NCBI GenBank assembly: GCA_964598695.1
Contig: CAZRDB010000185.1
Location: 1-10,298, forward strand
Reading direction: 5' to 3'
Source of the DNA: CAZRDB01 sp964598695
GTDB lineage: Bacteria; Armatimonadota; Zipacnadia; UBA1398
Length of the DNA stretch: 10,298 nt
Each line of letters starts with the position of its first letter. Within the stretch, counting starts at the first letter, position 1. A program made the position numbers and the translations under genes. Below are positions 1-8,600 of this stretch, piece by piece. The notes under the pieces were generated by a model that worked only from the letters and a program-made list of their open reading frames with translations, did not search any database and was not told where the DNA came from.

Positions 1-1058
1 ACCGCGCGGTCGGCGCCCTGGCGCGAGGCGATCTCCAGCTCGCTCTCCCACCAGGCGAGGAAACGGTCGAGGGCTCCCTCCACCTCGGCCGCGCGAGCCG
101 CCTCGACCTGAGCCGAGGGGAAGGACCCGCTCGCATGGAGCGCCTCGGCGAGGCCCCTGCCCTCCCGTAGCGCTTGCGCGCCGAGGCCGAGGCCCCGGAC
201 GAGCGATGCATGGCCGGCGGCAGCGGCGGCCGTCTCCCAGGCATCGGCGAGCGGCAGGCCGGCGGCCTCCATCGAGCGGAGGATCCGGCCGAAGCGCAGC
301 AGTCCGAGCGAGCGCCGCAGCTCTCCCACGCCCGGCAGCACGAGCACGGCTCCGTCGGCCACCGCGCGCACCCGGGGGCTCGTCGCGGCGTACCGCTGGG
401 CGAAGGCCGCGCCGTAGACCAGGAAACCGGCCAGGAGGCCGACGACCGAGGCGAGGCCGCACCAGCCCCTCCAGCCGAGGGTCATGATGAACGGGATCGT
501 CGGGACGACGACGCCGAGCACGACCGAGGCGCGCAGGTAGGCGGTCGGGACGGCGAAGCGCCGGTGGAAGGTCGACTCGAGCCGCAGCTCCTCGGTGATC
601 GCGGGCAGCAGCTCATCGGGCTTGCCGCCGCGCTCGGCGGCGCGGATCACGGCCGGCACCCACGCGGGGAAGTACCCCGCGCGCGCCTGGAGGCAGTCGC
701 TCAAGGGCGCGCCGCGCTCGACCTCGCGCGACAGCTCGCCCGCGAGAGCCGCCATGCGGGGGTCAGGCAGCCGCCGGGCCATCTTGCCGAGCGCGAACGG
801 GAGGCCGACGCCGGCCTTCACGAGGGGCGCGAGGTGGCGGAAGAAGAGGGCCTGGGCCTCGGCCGTGACGGGCGCGGCGGCCAGCGCCGCGCGCGAGAGC
901 ATCCGGGGCTCGGTGCGTGCCCGCAGCTTCCGGACGCCGACGACGTACAGGCCGCTGGGCCGGACGAGCGCAACGGCCTCGCGCTCCCCCGTCGCGGCCA
1001 GGAGACGCGTGACATCGGTCCCGGACTCGGTCTTGGCCTGGATCTCGTACAGCGGCAC
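1..1058 (-). CDS. Type II secretion system F family protein (GspF/PilC-like), 3' end beyond window
   Basis: Inner-membrane platform protein of the type II secretion/type IV pilus class, which in known systems links the cytoplasmic assembly ATPase to the pseudopilus. The frame is open for 352 codons from GTG at 1058 to the left edge. After a short N-terminal domain (residues 1-45) come two T2SF-type repeats. The first (about 65-165) has ALFFRHLAPLVKAGVGLPFAL and AAERGGKPDELLPAI. The second starts at about 238 with LPGVGELRRSLGLLRFGRIL and RSMEAAGLPLADA and ends with AAEVEGALDRFL. Hydrophobic segments at about 174-195 and 198-220 lie between them. Roughly the last 40-50 residues, including the final membrane segment, are missing. 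GTG is chosen because GGAGG lies just upstream and the family N-terminus begins there. It is last in a minus-strand cluster, 83 bp after the HicB-like gene. No other secretion gene is visible, so GspF, PilC and a stand-alone relative cannot be separated. Confidence 0.9.
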   Translation of the reverse strand, partial: MPLYEIQAKTESGTDVTRLLAATGEREAVALVRPSGLYVVGVRKLRARTEPRMLSRAALAAAPVTAEAQALFFRHLAPLVKAGVGLPFALGKMARRLPDPRMAALAGELSREVERGAPLSDCLQARAGYFPAWVPAVIRAAERGGKPDELLPAITEELRLESTFHRRFAVPTAYLRASVVLGVVVPTIPFIMTLGWRGWCGLASVVGLLAGFLVYGAAFAQRYAATSPRVRAVADGAVLVLPGVGELRRSLGLLRFGRILRSMEAAGLPLADAWETAAAAAGHASLVRGLGLGAQALREGRGLAEALHASGSFPSAQVEAARAAEVEGALDRFLAWWESELEIASRQGADRA

Positions 1059-1064
1059 AGCGCG

Positions 1065-1078
1065 GCTCCTCCCGGAGC
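1065..1078 (-). promoter_or_regulatory. Small hairpin containing the Shine-Dalgarno of the T2SF gene
   Basis: In the minus-strand transcript the bases just before the GTG start read GCTCC-GGGA-GGAGC. This is a perfect 5-bp GC-rich stem capped by GGGA, which fits the GNRA tetraloop pattern. The ribosome-binding purines (GGGAGGAG) form the loop and the 3' arm, so folding would partly hide them. Such a short stem can arise by chance in GC-rich DNA. The sequence is certain; a regulatory role is inference. Confidence 0.3.
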
Positions 1079-1141
1079 ACCTGGAGACGAGAGGCTATTC
1101 GGGAGGTCGCTGTTTCGGTCCTTGGGAGGGGCCGAGCGCCC

Positions 1142-1357
1142 TCAGGGCCGTCGGGGCGACGGGGCGACCGTCGGCCCTTCCGCGGGGATCGGCTCCCCGT
1201 GCTGCGCGAGGCTGCCCAGATAGCACTCGATCGCGTCGCGCGCCATGTCGAGGGCCTCGAGCAGCGTGTCGCCCTCGGTGACGCAGCCCGGGAGCGCGGG
1301 CACCCGCGCCGTGTAGCCGCCCTCCTCGGCTGGGATGAGCACAACCGTGTAGGTCAT
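1142..1357 (-). CDS. HicB-like antitoxin-family protein, orphan (71 aa)
   Basis: Small protein of the HicB-like (UPF0150) fold. It begins MTYTVVLIPAEEGGYTARVP and continues LPGCVTEGDTLLEALDMARDAI, the usual beta-beta-beta-alpha pattern with a conserved pair of glycines, a PALPGC turn and an amphipathic helix. It ends after a Pro-rich tail with no added DNA-binding domain. In type II toxin-antitoxin systems HicB neutralises the HicA mRNA interferase. No HicA-like dsRBD-fold ORF is found on either side: upstream is a 50-bp gap to the URO-D-like gene and downstream an 83-bp gap to the T2SF gene. It may be a solitary HicB domain protein, which is common, or the remnant of a pair. GGGAGG at 1364-1369, 6 nt before ATG, supports the start. 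The family call is firm; an antitoxin function is not shown. Confidence 0.85.
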   Translation of the reverse strand: MTYTVVLIPAEEGGYTARVPALPGCVTEGDTLLEALDMARDAIECYLGSLAQHGEPIPAEGPTVAPSPRRP

Positions 1358-1407
1358 CGCGTGCCTCCCGCTCGTCCCTTCACCCTGGCCGGAGCGGCTC
1401 CTGCGCC

Positions 1408-2472
1408 CTACCCAACCTCGCGCCCCAGGCCCTCGCTGTACATCGCGAGCACGTTCCCGACCGGCACGTCGGGCTGGATGTTGTGCGCCGGCGCGAGGAT
1501 GTAGCCGCCGCCCGCGCCCATCCGCTCCGCCATCCGGCGAACCTCGGCGCGGACCTCGTCGGGCGTCCCGTGCGGGAGCGTTCGCTGGGTCGAGATCAGC
1601 CCGCAGAACGTCAGGTCGGCGCCGAACTCGGCCTTCAGATCCTCGGGGACCATCCCCTCGGGCTCGGGCTGGACGGAGTCGAGCACATCGAGGCCCATCT
1701 CGACGAGCCGGGGCATCAGGGCGCGCGTCGAGCCGCAGGAGTGCAGCGCGACCCGGCAGCCGAAGGCGTGGCCGAGGTCGAGGAACGCCTGGAGCCGAGG
1801 CCGGAAGAAGGCGTCGAACAGCGCGGGGCTCACCGTCGGGCCGCGCTGGGTGCCGAGATCCTCGCCGATCCACAGCACGTCGATCCGGCCCGCGCCGGCC
1901 TCGAGCGTCCGTCGCACGTACTCGAGGAAGAAGCCCACGCGGCGGTCGCAGATCGCGATCGTGACCTCGTCCTCGAGCAGCAGCCCCTCGAGCAGTCGGT
2001 CCATCCCCATGCCGCGGCCGATGCCGTTGATGAGGTCGGGGACACCCGACCAGCCGGTGACGATGCACCGGTCGGGGTGCTGGCGGATCAGATCGGGGAT
2101 CACGGCGTAGTCGTAGTCGTCCGGGTCGGGCCACCAGGGGTAGCGCGCGACGTCGTCCATCGTCTCGAGCCGCGCCAGCTCGAAGGTCCCCGCTGCCTCG
2201 CGGTAGGTCCCGCCCGAGGGGTGCTCCTGGTAGACGTAGCCCACGCCGAAGCGGTCGCAGACATCGACCCCGCTGCCCGGCTCCGGCTGGCGATCCGGCT
2301 TGCGCTGGACGGGCAGGACGGTGCGGAAGTCGATGTCGAAAGCCTCGAACGGATGACGGCCGAGCCGCTCCGCGAGCGTCCGCTCCATCTCGGGCGTGAG
2401 GAAGCACTGCAGCGGGACCCGATCGGTCTCCGCGTGGTCGATCGCCCGGAGCGCGCGCTCCCGCGATGTCAT
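1408..2472 (-). CDS. Uroporphyrinogen decarboxylase-superfamily protein, probable methyltransferase type (354 aa)
   Basis: A TIM-barrel protein of the URO-D superfamily, which includes HemE and the corrinoid/CoM methyltransferases such as MtaA and CmuA. It opens with MTSRERALRAIDHAETDRVP, the usual start of this clade. Later come WIGEDLGTQRGPTVSP (201-216), VALHSCGSTRALMP (241-254), TFCGLISTQRTLPHGTPDEV (288-307) and GGGYILAPAHNIQPDVP (321-337). H244-x-C246 matches the zinc-ligand motif of the methyltransferases, with C290 a possible further ligand. The N-terminal RQAGRY substrate motif of HemE is absent, so haem synthesis is unlikely; methyl-group transfer is inference and the substrate is unknown. 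No corrinoid protein gene is nearby. The start at 2472 is preferred over 2541 because the family N-terminus begins there, GAGGA lies 7 nt upstream, and it avoids overlap with the protease gene that ends 13 bp before. Confidence 0.87.
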   Translation of the reverse strand: MTSRERALRAIDHAETDRVPLQCFLTPEMERTLAERLGRHPFEAFDIDFRTVLPVQRKPDRQPEPGSGVDVCDRFGVGYVYQEHPSGGTYREAAGTFELARLETMDDVARYPWWPDPDDYDYAVIPDLIRQHPDRCIVTGWSGVPDLINGIGRGMGMDRLLEGLLLEDEVTIAICDRRVGFFLEYVRRTLEAGAGRIDVLWIGEDLGTQRGPTVSPALFDAFFRPRLQAFLDLGHAFGCRVALHSCGSTRALMPRLVEMGLDVLDSVQPEPEGMVPEDLKAEFGADLTFCGLISTQRTLPHGTPDEVRAEVRRMAERMGAGGGYILAPAHNIQPDVPVGNVLAMYSEGLGREVG

Positions 2473-2485
2473 TGTCCTGTCCTCG

Positions 2486-3868
2486 CTACTCGCCCGAGCC
2501 GAGTTGCTCGAGCAGCTTCTCGAGCGGGCTGCCCCCGCCATCGGCCGACTCGGTCTCCTCCGCCGGCTGGTCGGGCTGGTCCGAGAGGCGTAGGTCCTTG
2601 GGTGCGGGCCGCTGCGCGATTCGGATGCTCAGCTCCATCGCCTTGCCTTCGCGCTCGATGCGCACCGGCACCGAGGCGTCGACCGGCTGGACGGTGATCG
2701 TGTTGATCAGCTCCTTCGAGCTGGCGATGCGCTTGCCGGCGATCTCGACGACGAGGTCGCCGCTTCGCAGACCTGCCACGGCCGCCGGCCCGCCGGGCGC
2801 CACACGGGCGATGAAGGCGCCTCGGCCGAGCGTGCCCCGGTCGCGCTCGACCTCGGTGTTCGGCAGCTCGACGCCGATGTAGCCGCGCACGACCTGGCCC
2901 TGCTGGAGGATCTGGCCGACGACGAATGCGGCGAGATTCGAGGGGATGGAGAAGCCGATCCCGACCGACCCGGCGCGGTTGGGGTCGGGCGAGGTGGTCT
3001 GGATCGCGGTGTTGATCCCGACGACGCGGCCGTCCATCGAGAACAGCGGGCCGCCGGAGTTGCCGGGGTTGATCGCGGCGTCGGTCTGGAGGTAGTCGTC
3101 GTAGGTGTGGGCGCTGCTCTGCGCGGGGGTGACCCACTGGCGGCCCTTGGCGCTGATGATCCCCATCGTGACCGACGATTCGAGGCCGAAGGGGCTGCCG
3201 ATCGCGACGACGGAATCGCCGACCCGGGCGGAGTCGGAGTCCGACCACTCGACGTAGCGGATGTTCGCGGCGCCCTGCACGCGGACGGCGGCGAGGTCGG
3301 TCTCCTCGTCGGCGCCCGCCAGCTCGGCCTTCAGGATCTGATTGTCGGCGGTGCGGACCGAGATCGGCATCTGGCGCTTCTGCAGCTCGGCGACGACGTG
3401 GTTGTTCGTGACGACGGCTCCATCGGCCGAGATGAAGAAGCCGGAGCCGAGGGGCATGAACCGCTGGTTCGGTTGGGCGGGATCGGCCAGCAGCTCGTCG
3501 AGCTGCTCCGGGGTCATCTCCGGCATGCTCGGGAACTGCTTGCGCATCCGGCGGCTCTCCTCGATCAGCATGGCGCGGTCGATCACCACGCCAACGGCCA
3601 CGACGGCCGGCTGGCAGCGCTCGACGAGGTCGGCGACCGAGGCGGAACCGGCGACGGTGGCGGGGGGGCCGCTCACGACGGAGGCCGACGCCGGCGGCGC
3701 CGGCGCGAGGGTCACCGGCTGCGGCTGGGAAGTGGACGACGACCGGAACAGCGAGAGCCCGCCACGGCCGTGGCCCGACTCGCTCACGAGGTAGCCCACC
3801 CAGACGCCGCCGGCGAGCCCGACGATCAGGCAGAACAGCGCGGTGAACCGCGAACCCCAGCTCGACAT
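2486..3868 (-). CDS. HtrA/Deg-type S1C serine protease with PDZ domain (460 aa)
   Basis: Envelope protease of the HtrA/DegP/DegS class, which degrades or senses misfolded exported proteins. Residues 8-28 form a hydrophobic signal anchor, followed by a Ser/Pro/Ala linker to about residue 75. The chymotrypsin-fold domain shows the full triad: H157 in VTNNHVV, D191 in EETDLAAV and S271 in NPGNSGGPLF. The activation-loop region GIISAKGRQW (237-246) is family-typical. One PDZ domain spans about 328-418 (RGYIGVEL, FIARVAPGGPAAVAGLRSGD). A charged tail ends KLLEQLGSGE. With one PDZ and a retained anchor it resembles DegS/HhoA-type members more than two-PDZ DegP. An extra Met/Gln/Glu-rich segment (about 98-137) before the catalytic His resembles the LA loop in position. 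The gene leads the minus-strand cluster; its AGGAG is 12 nt from ATG, rather distant. Confidence 0.93.
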   Translation of the reverse strand: MSSWGSRFTALFCLIVGLAGGVWVGYLVSESGHGRGGLSLFRSSSTSQPQPVTLAPAPPASASVVSGPPATVAGSASVADLVERCQPAVVAVGVVIDRAMLIEESRRMRKQFPSMPEMTPEQLDELLADPAQPNQRFMPLGSGFFISADGAVVTNNHVVAELQKRQMPISVRTADNQILKAELAGADEETDLAAVRVQGAANIRYVEWSDSDSARVGDSVVAIGSPFGLESSVTMGIISAKGRQWVTPAQSSAHTYDDYLQTDAAINPGNSGGPLFSMDGRVVGINTAIQTTSPDPNRAGSVGIGFSIPSNLAAFVVGQILQQGQVVRGYIGVELPNTEVERDRGTLGRGAFIARVAPGGPAAVAGLRSGDLVVEIAGKRIASSKELINTITVQPVDASVPVRIEREGKAMELSIRIAQRPAPKDLRLSDQPDQPAEETESADGGGSPLEKLLEQLGSGE

Positions 3869-3930
3869 GGTGAACGACCACTCCTGACGGCGGGCAGACG
3901 CCCGTTCCCGGCGCGATACGGCCTATCGGT

Positions 3931-3959
3931 AGGATCCTGTGCGCGCGTGCACGCGTCAA
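3931..3959 (-). promoter_or_regulatory. Candidate sigma-70-like promoter of the minus-strand cluster
   Basis: On the minus strand TTGACG (3954-3959) matches the -35 consensus at five of six bases. It is followed after 17 nt by GATCCT (3931-3936), which matches the -10 consensus at only three of six. Transcription would start near 3924, giving a leader of about 55 nt before the protease ATG at 3868. The spacing and position are good but the -10 box is weak, so this is a proposal only. Confidence 0.3.
3944..3955. repeat. Perfect 12-bp palindrome, possible operator
   Basis: CGCGTGCACGCG is exactly self-complementary. It lies between the proposed -35 and -10 boxes of the minus-strand promoter, touching the -35 by two bases, a classic place for a repressor to bind. 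Palindromes made of CG steps are also more frequent by chance in such DNA. The symmetry is seen directly; the operator role is inference. Confidence 0.35.
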
Positions 3960-4083
3960 GGGCCGCTGCCGTCCGGCTTGGCGGGAGGCCCGGAGGCCCG
4001 TGCGGCGAATGGGAGGTCGCCGCGCCTCACCGTCCGACCGCGCGCGTCGCCCAAGGCGAGACCGCACTCCGAAAGGGGTAGAC

Positions 4084-5610
4084 ATGAGCCCACTCCTCGC
4101 ACTCGCCGCCCTGCTCGGGACGCTCCAGCCGGCCGAGATCGAGCCGCAACCGCTGCCCGAGGCGGTGGCCGACACGGGGATCAACGTCCTGTTCGACTCG
4201 AGCCACCAGTTCAGCTTCTACCATCACTGGAGCGTGCAGGACGCGATCCGCGACCAGGGCCACCGCGTCACCGGCAACCAGGCGACCCTCACGCTTCCGC
4301 TCGTGCCCGGCGTGCCTGTTCGCGTGCGCGACCAGAAGACGCACGAGGTCGGCAGCTTCCGGCCGTTCACGTTCGTCCCGGCTCCTGCCTTCGACGTGCT
4401 CTACACCTACCAGGGGAGCGAGGCCCAGCCGTACCTCGATGCCGAGCAGGCGGCGATCCGCGCCTTCGTCGAGGCCGGCGGAGGCCTGATCGCCGACGGC
4501 GGGAGCCCGCGCAGCCCGTTGGGCCGGATGCTCCGCGACTACGGCGTCACGCTGCCCGACCGCCGAGCCCCGGTCGCGGCGATGGCGGGGCAGCCGCTCG
4601 CCTCGCTCGGGACCGGCGACGACCCGTTCGACGCGCGGGTCGCCGAGTACTCGGACGAGTGGACGGTGCTCGTCGGAGGGTCGGAGCATGTGGGCGCTCT
4701 CGCGATGCGCACGCTGGGCGCCGGCCGCGTGATCCACGCCGCCGACCTTCGTGTGCTCCAGGTGCTTGACGACCAGAAGCGACCGCAGCCGAACGACGCC
4801 CTGCTCGCGGAGCTGGTGACGCTCGCGGCGGGCGGTCCCAAGGAGCGCGACGACGAACGGCGCGTGCCGTGGGAGGGGGGCGGCATCGGCGGCGCGATCT
4901 ACCCCGAGAAGGAGATGCAGGTCGGCTCGGTGCGGGTGGTCTATGCAGAGAACCAGCTCCCGCAGATCATCGAGCTGCCCGAGAAGCGCTTCCCGGAGCT
5001 GTTCGCGCTACTCCAGCACTACCTCCCGACTCCCCCCAACCCCGGCGGCGACTACTACCTCGACCTCGCGGCCGGCGACGGCGGCGGCTGGGCCGAGAAC
5101 ATCTATACGCCCAAGCTCTCGGGGACGATCTCACTCGACACCAACGGGATCCTCTCGGTCCTCGCCCACGAGCTGACGCACACGATGTACGGTCCGGCGG
5201 CGGTCGATGGCACGCTGGGCGTCGAGATGCCCGGCTTCTTCAGTGAGGCCCATGCCGGCTGGTTCCAGCGCAAAATCGGCCGCGACCTCGGCTTCGATAG
5301 CTGGCCGTTCTGGGACACGGCGCGGCTCCGCGCGAACCCCGCCCTCGCGGGCGCCGATCTCCGGCAATCGGGCGGGCCGCAGTGGGAGAAGGCGTGGTAC
5401 ATATGGGGCGCGCTCGATGCCCGCTACGGCGAGCGTTGGTACCCCCGCTGGCTCGAGCACGTTCACGAGAGCTACGGCGGCAAGGGCCTCCGGTTCTCGG
5501 TGGACGACTACATCCGCAGCATCAGCGAGACCGTCGGGGAGGACGTGGCGCCGCTGTTCGCCGAGCTGGGCACGCCGCTCGCCGAGGAGCCCAAGGCGAA
5601 GAAGCCGTAG
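4084..5610 (+). CDS. Exported gluzincin-type metallopeptidase with N-terminal amidotransferase-like domain (508 aa)
   Basis: Probable exported zinc peptidase. A short hydrophobic N-terminus (MSPLLALAALLGTLQPA) looks like a signal peptide. Residues 30-250 resemble the ThuA/class I amidotransferase-like fold without an obvious catalytic triad: INVLFDSSHQFSFYHHWS, FDVLYTYQGSE, AIRAFVEAGGGLIADGG and LGAGRVIHAADL. The catalytic region has H362-E363-L-T-H366 in SVLAHELTHTMYG, and E388 in GFFSEAHAGWF is a likely third zinc ligand (HExxH-x21-E), as in gluzincins and the M60-like spacing. The M60-like label is tentative. The C-terminus (435-480) is Trp/Tyr-rich and may help bind substrate. The start at 4084 is chosen over GTG 4000 because it begins the signal sequence and AAGGGG lies 5 nt upstream. 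The gene ends 39 bp before the LamG/dihaem gene with no terminator between, suggesting co-transcription. The substrate is unknown. Confidence 0.82.
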   Translation: MSPLLALAALLGTLQPAEIEPQPLPEAVADTGINVLFDSSHQFSFYHHWSVQDAIRDQGHRVTGNQATLTLPLVPGVPVRVRDQKTHEVGSFRPFTFVPAPAFDVLYTYQGSEAQPYLDAEQAAIRAFVEAGGGLIADGGSPRSPLGRMLRDYGVTLPDRRAPVAAMAGQPLASLGTGDDPFDARVAEYSDEWTVLVGGSEHVGALAMRTLGAGRVIHAADLRVLQVLDDQKRPQPNDALLAELVTLAAGGPKERDDERRVPWEGGGIGGAIYPEKEMQVGSVRVVYAENQLPQIIELPEKRFPELFALLQHYLPTPPNPGGDYYLDLAAGDGGGWAENIYTPKLSGTISLDTNGILSVLAHELTHTMYGPAAVDGTLGVEMPGFFSEAHAGWFQRKIGRDLGFDSWPFWDTARLRANPALAGADLRQSGGPQWEKAWYIWGALDARYGERWYPRWLEHVHESYGGKGLRFSVDDYIRSISETVGEDVAPLFAELGTPLAEEPKAKKP

Positions 5611-5649
5611 CCCGACGCGGCGCGCGTGACAGGAAGGGAACATCGACCA

Positions 5650-8600
5650 ATGCACCGCCGGCCAGCCTCTCCCATGGGTCTCGCTGCCTGCCTGCTCCTC
5701 GCCCTCGGCGCCGCGCGGGCGGCCGACACGCCGATCGAGACCACACTCGCGACGGCCCCGAGCACGCTCAACTGGGTCGGCGCCGCTGAGCCGTGGGAGC
5801 AGTACGGCGCGTTGCCGCTCACCGTCGAGCTGTGGGTCCGGCTGGCCAGCGGCAACGCCTACAACATCCTCCTCGCGAACGAGACCAAGGCCTCGGGCGC
5901 CCACTGGGAGATCTTCACCGAGCCCGGCAGCGGCTTCCTCTGCGCCTACGTGCCCGGGAGCGATCCGGACCACGTCCGCTCGCAGACCAACCTCGCCGAC
6001 GGCGTCTGGCACCACATCGCGCTCGTGCTCGAGCCGACCGTCGGGACGCTCCACGTCGACGGCAGACCCGTCGGGCGCACCGAGTACGCCCGCAAGGCCG
6101 GCCTCGCGCGCGTGCCCGGCCCGCTGTTCGTTGGCAGCCTCGTCGAGCGCACCCTCTCGTGCGACGGCCAGGTCGCGCGGGTGATCCTCACGCGCGGGGC
6201 GCTCGATCTCGGTCGCCTGCCCGCTGGGCCGCGCGGGCCCGAGCCGGAGACGATCGCCTTCTGGCGCCTCACCGAGCCGCCGGCCGACGGCGCCTACGCC
6301 GACCTCTCGCCCGCCGGCCGCCCCCTGCGCGCCGTCCCGGCCGAGGCATGGGACCGCGTCGACATCACGAAGCTCACGACCGAGGACTCGGGTGAGCTGA
6401 TGAAGCGGCAGGCCCGCGTGGGCGGGAAGTCGCTCGCGATCCAGCCCCCCGAGGTCGACCTCGCCCGCTCGCGCGCGCTGCTCGAGAGAGCGCTCAGCGA
6501 GCTGCGCCTCCCCTCGCTCGCCCGTGCGGCGCAGACCCGCGACGGCGTGCTGCGGGACTGGGAGGAGCAGATCTGCCGGCTCGGCATGCAGCTCCGAGGC
6601 GAAGAGCCGCTCCCGCCCGGCGCCGGCGAGACCACGCTCGACCGCGAGGCTCTCGTCTCCCCGGAGGACGGCGACGCCCTCGGCGTGCTCCTCCGGCGCT
6701 CGCGCGCGCTCCTTGGATCCCTGCGGGCGGACTCCGATCGCGCGGGGCTGCGCGACCTGGCGCGGGATCTCGAGGCCCTGTGCGCGGCAGCCGCGGCCAC
6801 GCCGCTCGCCGAGACCGAGGCACGGCACGGCCTCGCGCTGGCCGCCTGCGCGCTCCAGCGTGAGATCGCGTTCGCGAACCCGCTGCTCGACTTCGACGAG
6901 ATCCTGTTCGTCGCGCGGGGCAACTACCTCGGCTCGCGGCTCACGGGGACGACCGGCACGGCCGACGTGTACGGCCAGCACTTCACGACCCAGTACTTCG
7001 CGTTCAACAGCGTCCCCGGCGGCGGGCTCTACGCGGTGAGCGGCTTCCGGGGGGAGCCCAAGGTCCGCGACCTCCTCGCCGACGCGGTTGTCGAGAACGG
7101 CCGGCTGGCGGGCCGGAAGCTCACGCCGGGCGCGTTCCTCTCGCCCGACCTCGCGTTCGACGGCTCCGAGATCGCCTTCGCCTATACCGAGAACCGGGAG
7201 CACCGCTGGGTGTGGTCGCCCGAGACGACCTGGAACCTCTTCCGGGTCCGGCCGGACGGCGCCGGGCTGCGCCAGATCACGGACGGGCCGTGGAACGACT
7301 TCGACCCGTGCTGGCTGCCCGACGGCCGCCTCGCGTTCATCAGCGAGCGTCGGGGCGGGTTCATCCGCTGCTTCCTCGGTCTGCAGGTGCCGACGTACGT
7401 GCTCCACAGCGTCGAGCCCGACGGCTCCGACGTGCGGCCGATGAGCTACTTCGAGACCAGCGAGTGGCATCCGAGCGTGAACCACGACGGGATGATCGTC
7501 TACACGCGCTGGGACTACGTGGACCGCGAGAACTGCCTCGGCTCGAACATCTGGACCTGCTACCCCGACGGCCGCGACGCCCGCGCCCCACACGGCAACT
7601 ACCCCTACCCGTGGCACACGTACGCCGACAACACCGAGGGCGACTCGCGCTTCGTCCGACCGTACACGGAGATGTCGATCCGCGCGGTCCCGGGCTCGCG
7701 GAAGTACATCCTCACGGCGGCGCCGCACCATGGCGAGGCGTTCGGCGCGCTCGCCCTCCTGGACCCGAGCCTACCGGACGACGGCCGGATGTCGCAGCTT
7801 CGCAAGATCACGCCCTACGTGCCGTTCCCGGAGACGCAGTTCGCGGGCCGCAGCCAGTACCCGTATGGCACCCCCTGGCCCCTGAGCGAGGACTTCTACC
7901 TGTGCAACTGGTGGGAGAACCTGTACCTCCTCGACCGTTTCGGCAACCAGGTCCTGCTGCTCGAGAACCCGCTGGTCTTCGGCGGAAGGCTGGAGCCGGA
8001 GATGCGGCTGATCGACCCGATCCCGCTGCGGCCGCGCCCGAAGCCGCCCGTGATCCCTGCGGGCACTGGCGAGAGCGCCCGAGTCGCCGGACCCCGATCC
8101 CCCGCGACGCTCGCGCTGCTCAACGTCTACGACAGCGACCCGCCCTTCCCCGCGGGCACCCGGATCCGCTGGCTGCGGGTCACCCAGAACATCCTGAAGA
8201 CGAACCCGCCGATGGGCGTGCCGATGATCGGCTACCAGAACGAGAACACGCCCCGCATCCCCCTGGGAATCGTGCCCGTGGAGGAGGACGGGAGCGCCTA
8301 CCTGGAGGCGCCCGTCGATCGCGAGCTGATCTTCCAGGCCCTCGATGAGAACTACATGGCCGTCCAGTCGATGCGCTCGGTCACCTACGTCCACAGGGGC
8401 GAGCAGCTCACCTGCCAGGGCTGCCACGAGCGGCGCAACCGGGCGCCGCAGGCCGACGCGATCCCGCTCGCGTGGCGGCGCACCCCGTCGCGGCTCGAGC
8501 CGGAGATCGGAGCGGTCGAGCCGATCGGCTACTACCGTACCGTGAAGCCGGTCTTCGAGCGCGCCTGCCTCCCCTGCCACACCGAGAAGCAGGCCGAGCC

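Larger units (their letters stand above)
3869..4083. other. Divergent intergenic region between the protease and metallopeptidase genes
   Basis: A 215-bp spacer between two divergently transcribed genes, so it must hold the promoters for both. For the minus-strand cluster a candidate promoter and palindrome are listed separately. On the plus side AAGGGG at 4073-4078 lies 5 nt before the ATG at 4084. No convincing plus-strand -35/-10 pair could be picked by eye in this GC-rich stretch. A short TCGCC-CAA-GGCGA inverted repeat at 4047-4059 is visible but too small to interpret. An open frame from GTG 4000 fuses in frame to the metallopeptidase, but reads Arg-rich and unlike a signal sequence. 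Confidence 0.6.

Noticed and set aside
174..1223. Plus-strand open frame of 349 codons over the left end
   Set aside because: The minus strand encodes an intact T2SF family protein here, with a ribosome binding site; the plus translation is low-complexity and lacks domains.
1483..2697. Plus-strand open frame of 404 codons opposite the URO-D-like gene
   Set aside because: It is antisense to a gene with clear family motifs and spans two genes; composition is typical of a shadow frame.
2469..4184. Minus-strand open frame of 571 codons overlapping the protease in another frame
   Set aside because: It is Arg/Pro-rich and crosses the divergent promoter region, whereas the 460-residue frame shows the full catalytic triad and PDZ domain.
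5131..7731. Very long minus-strand open frame (866 codons) antisense to the metallopeptidase and dihaem genes
   Set aside because: Its translation is Arg/Glu/Val/Ala-rich with no recognisable domain, while the plus strand encodes clear domains with signal peptides and ribosome binding sites. It is a GC-driven shadow.
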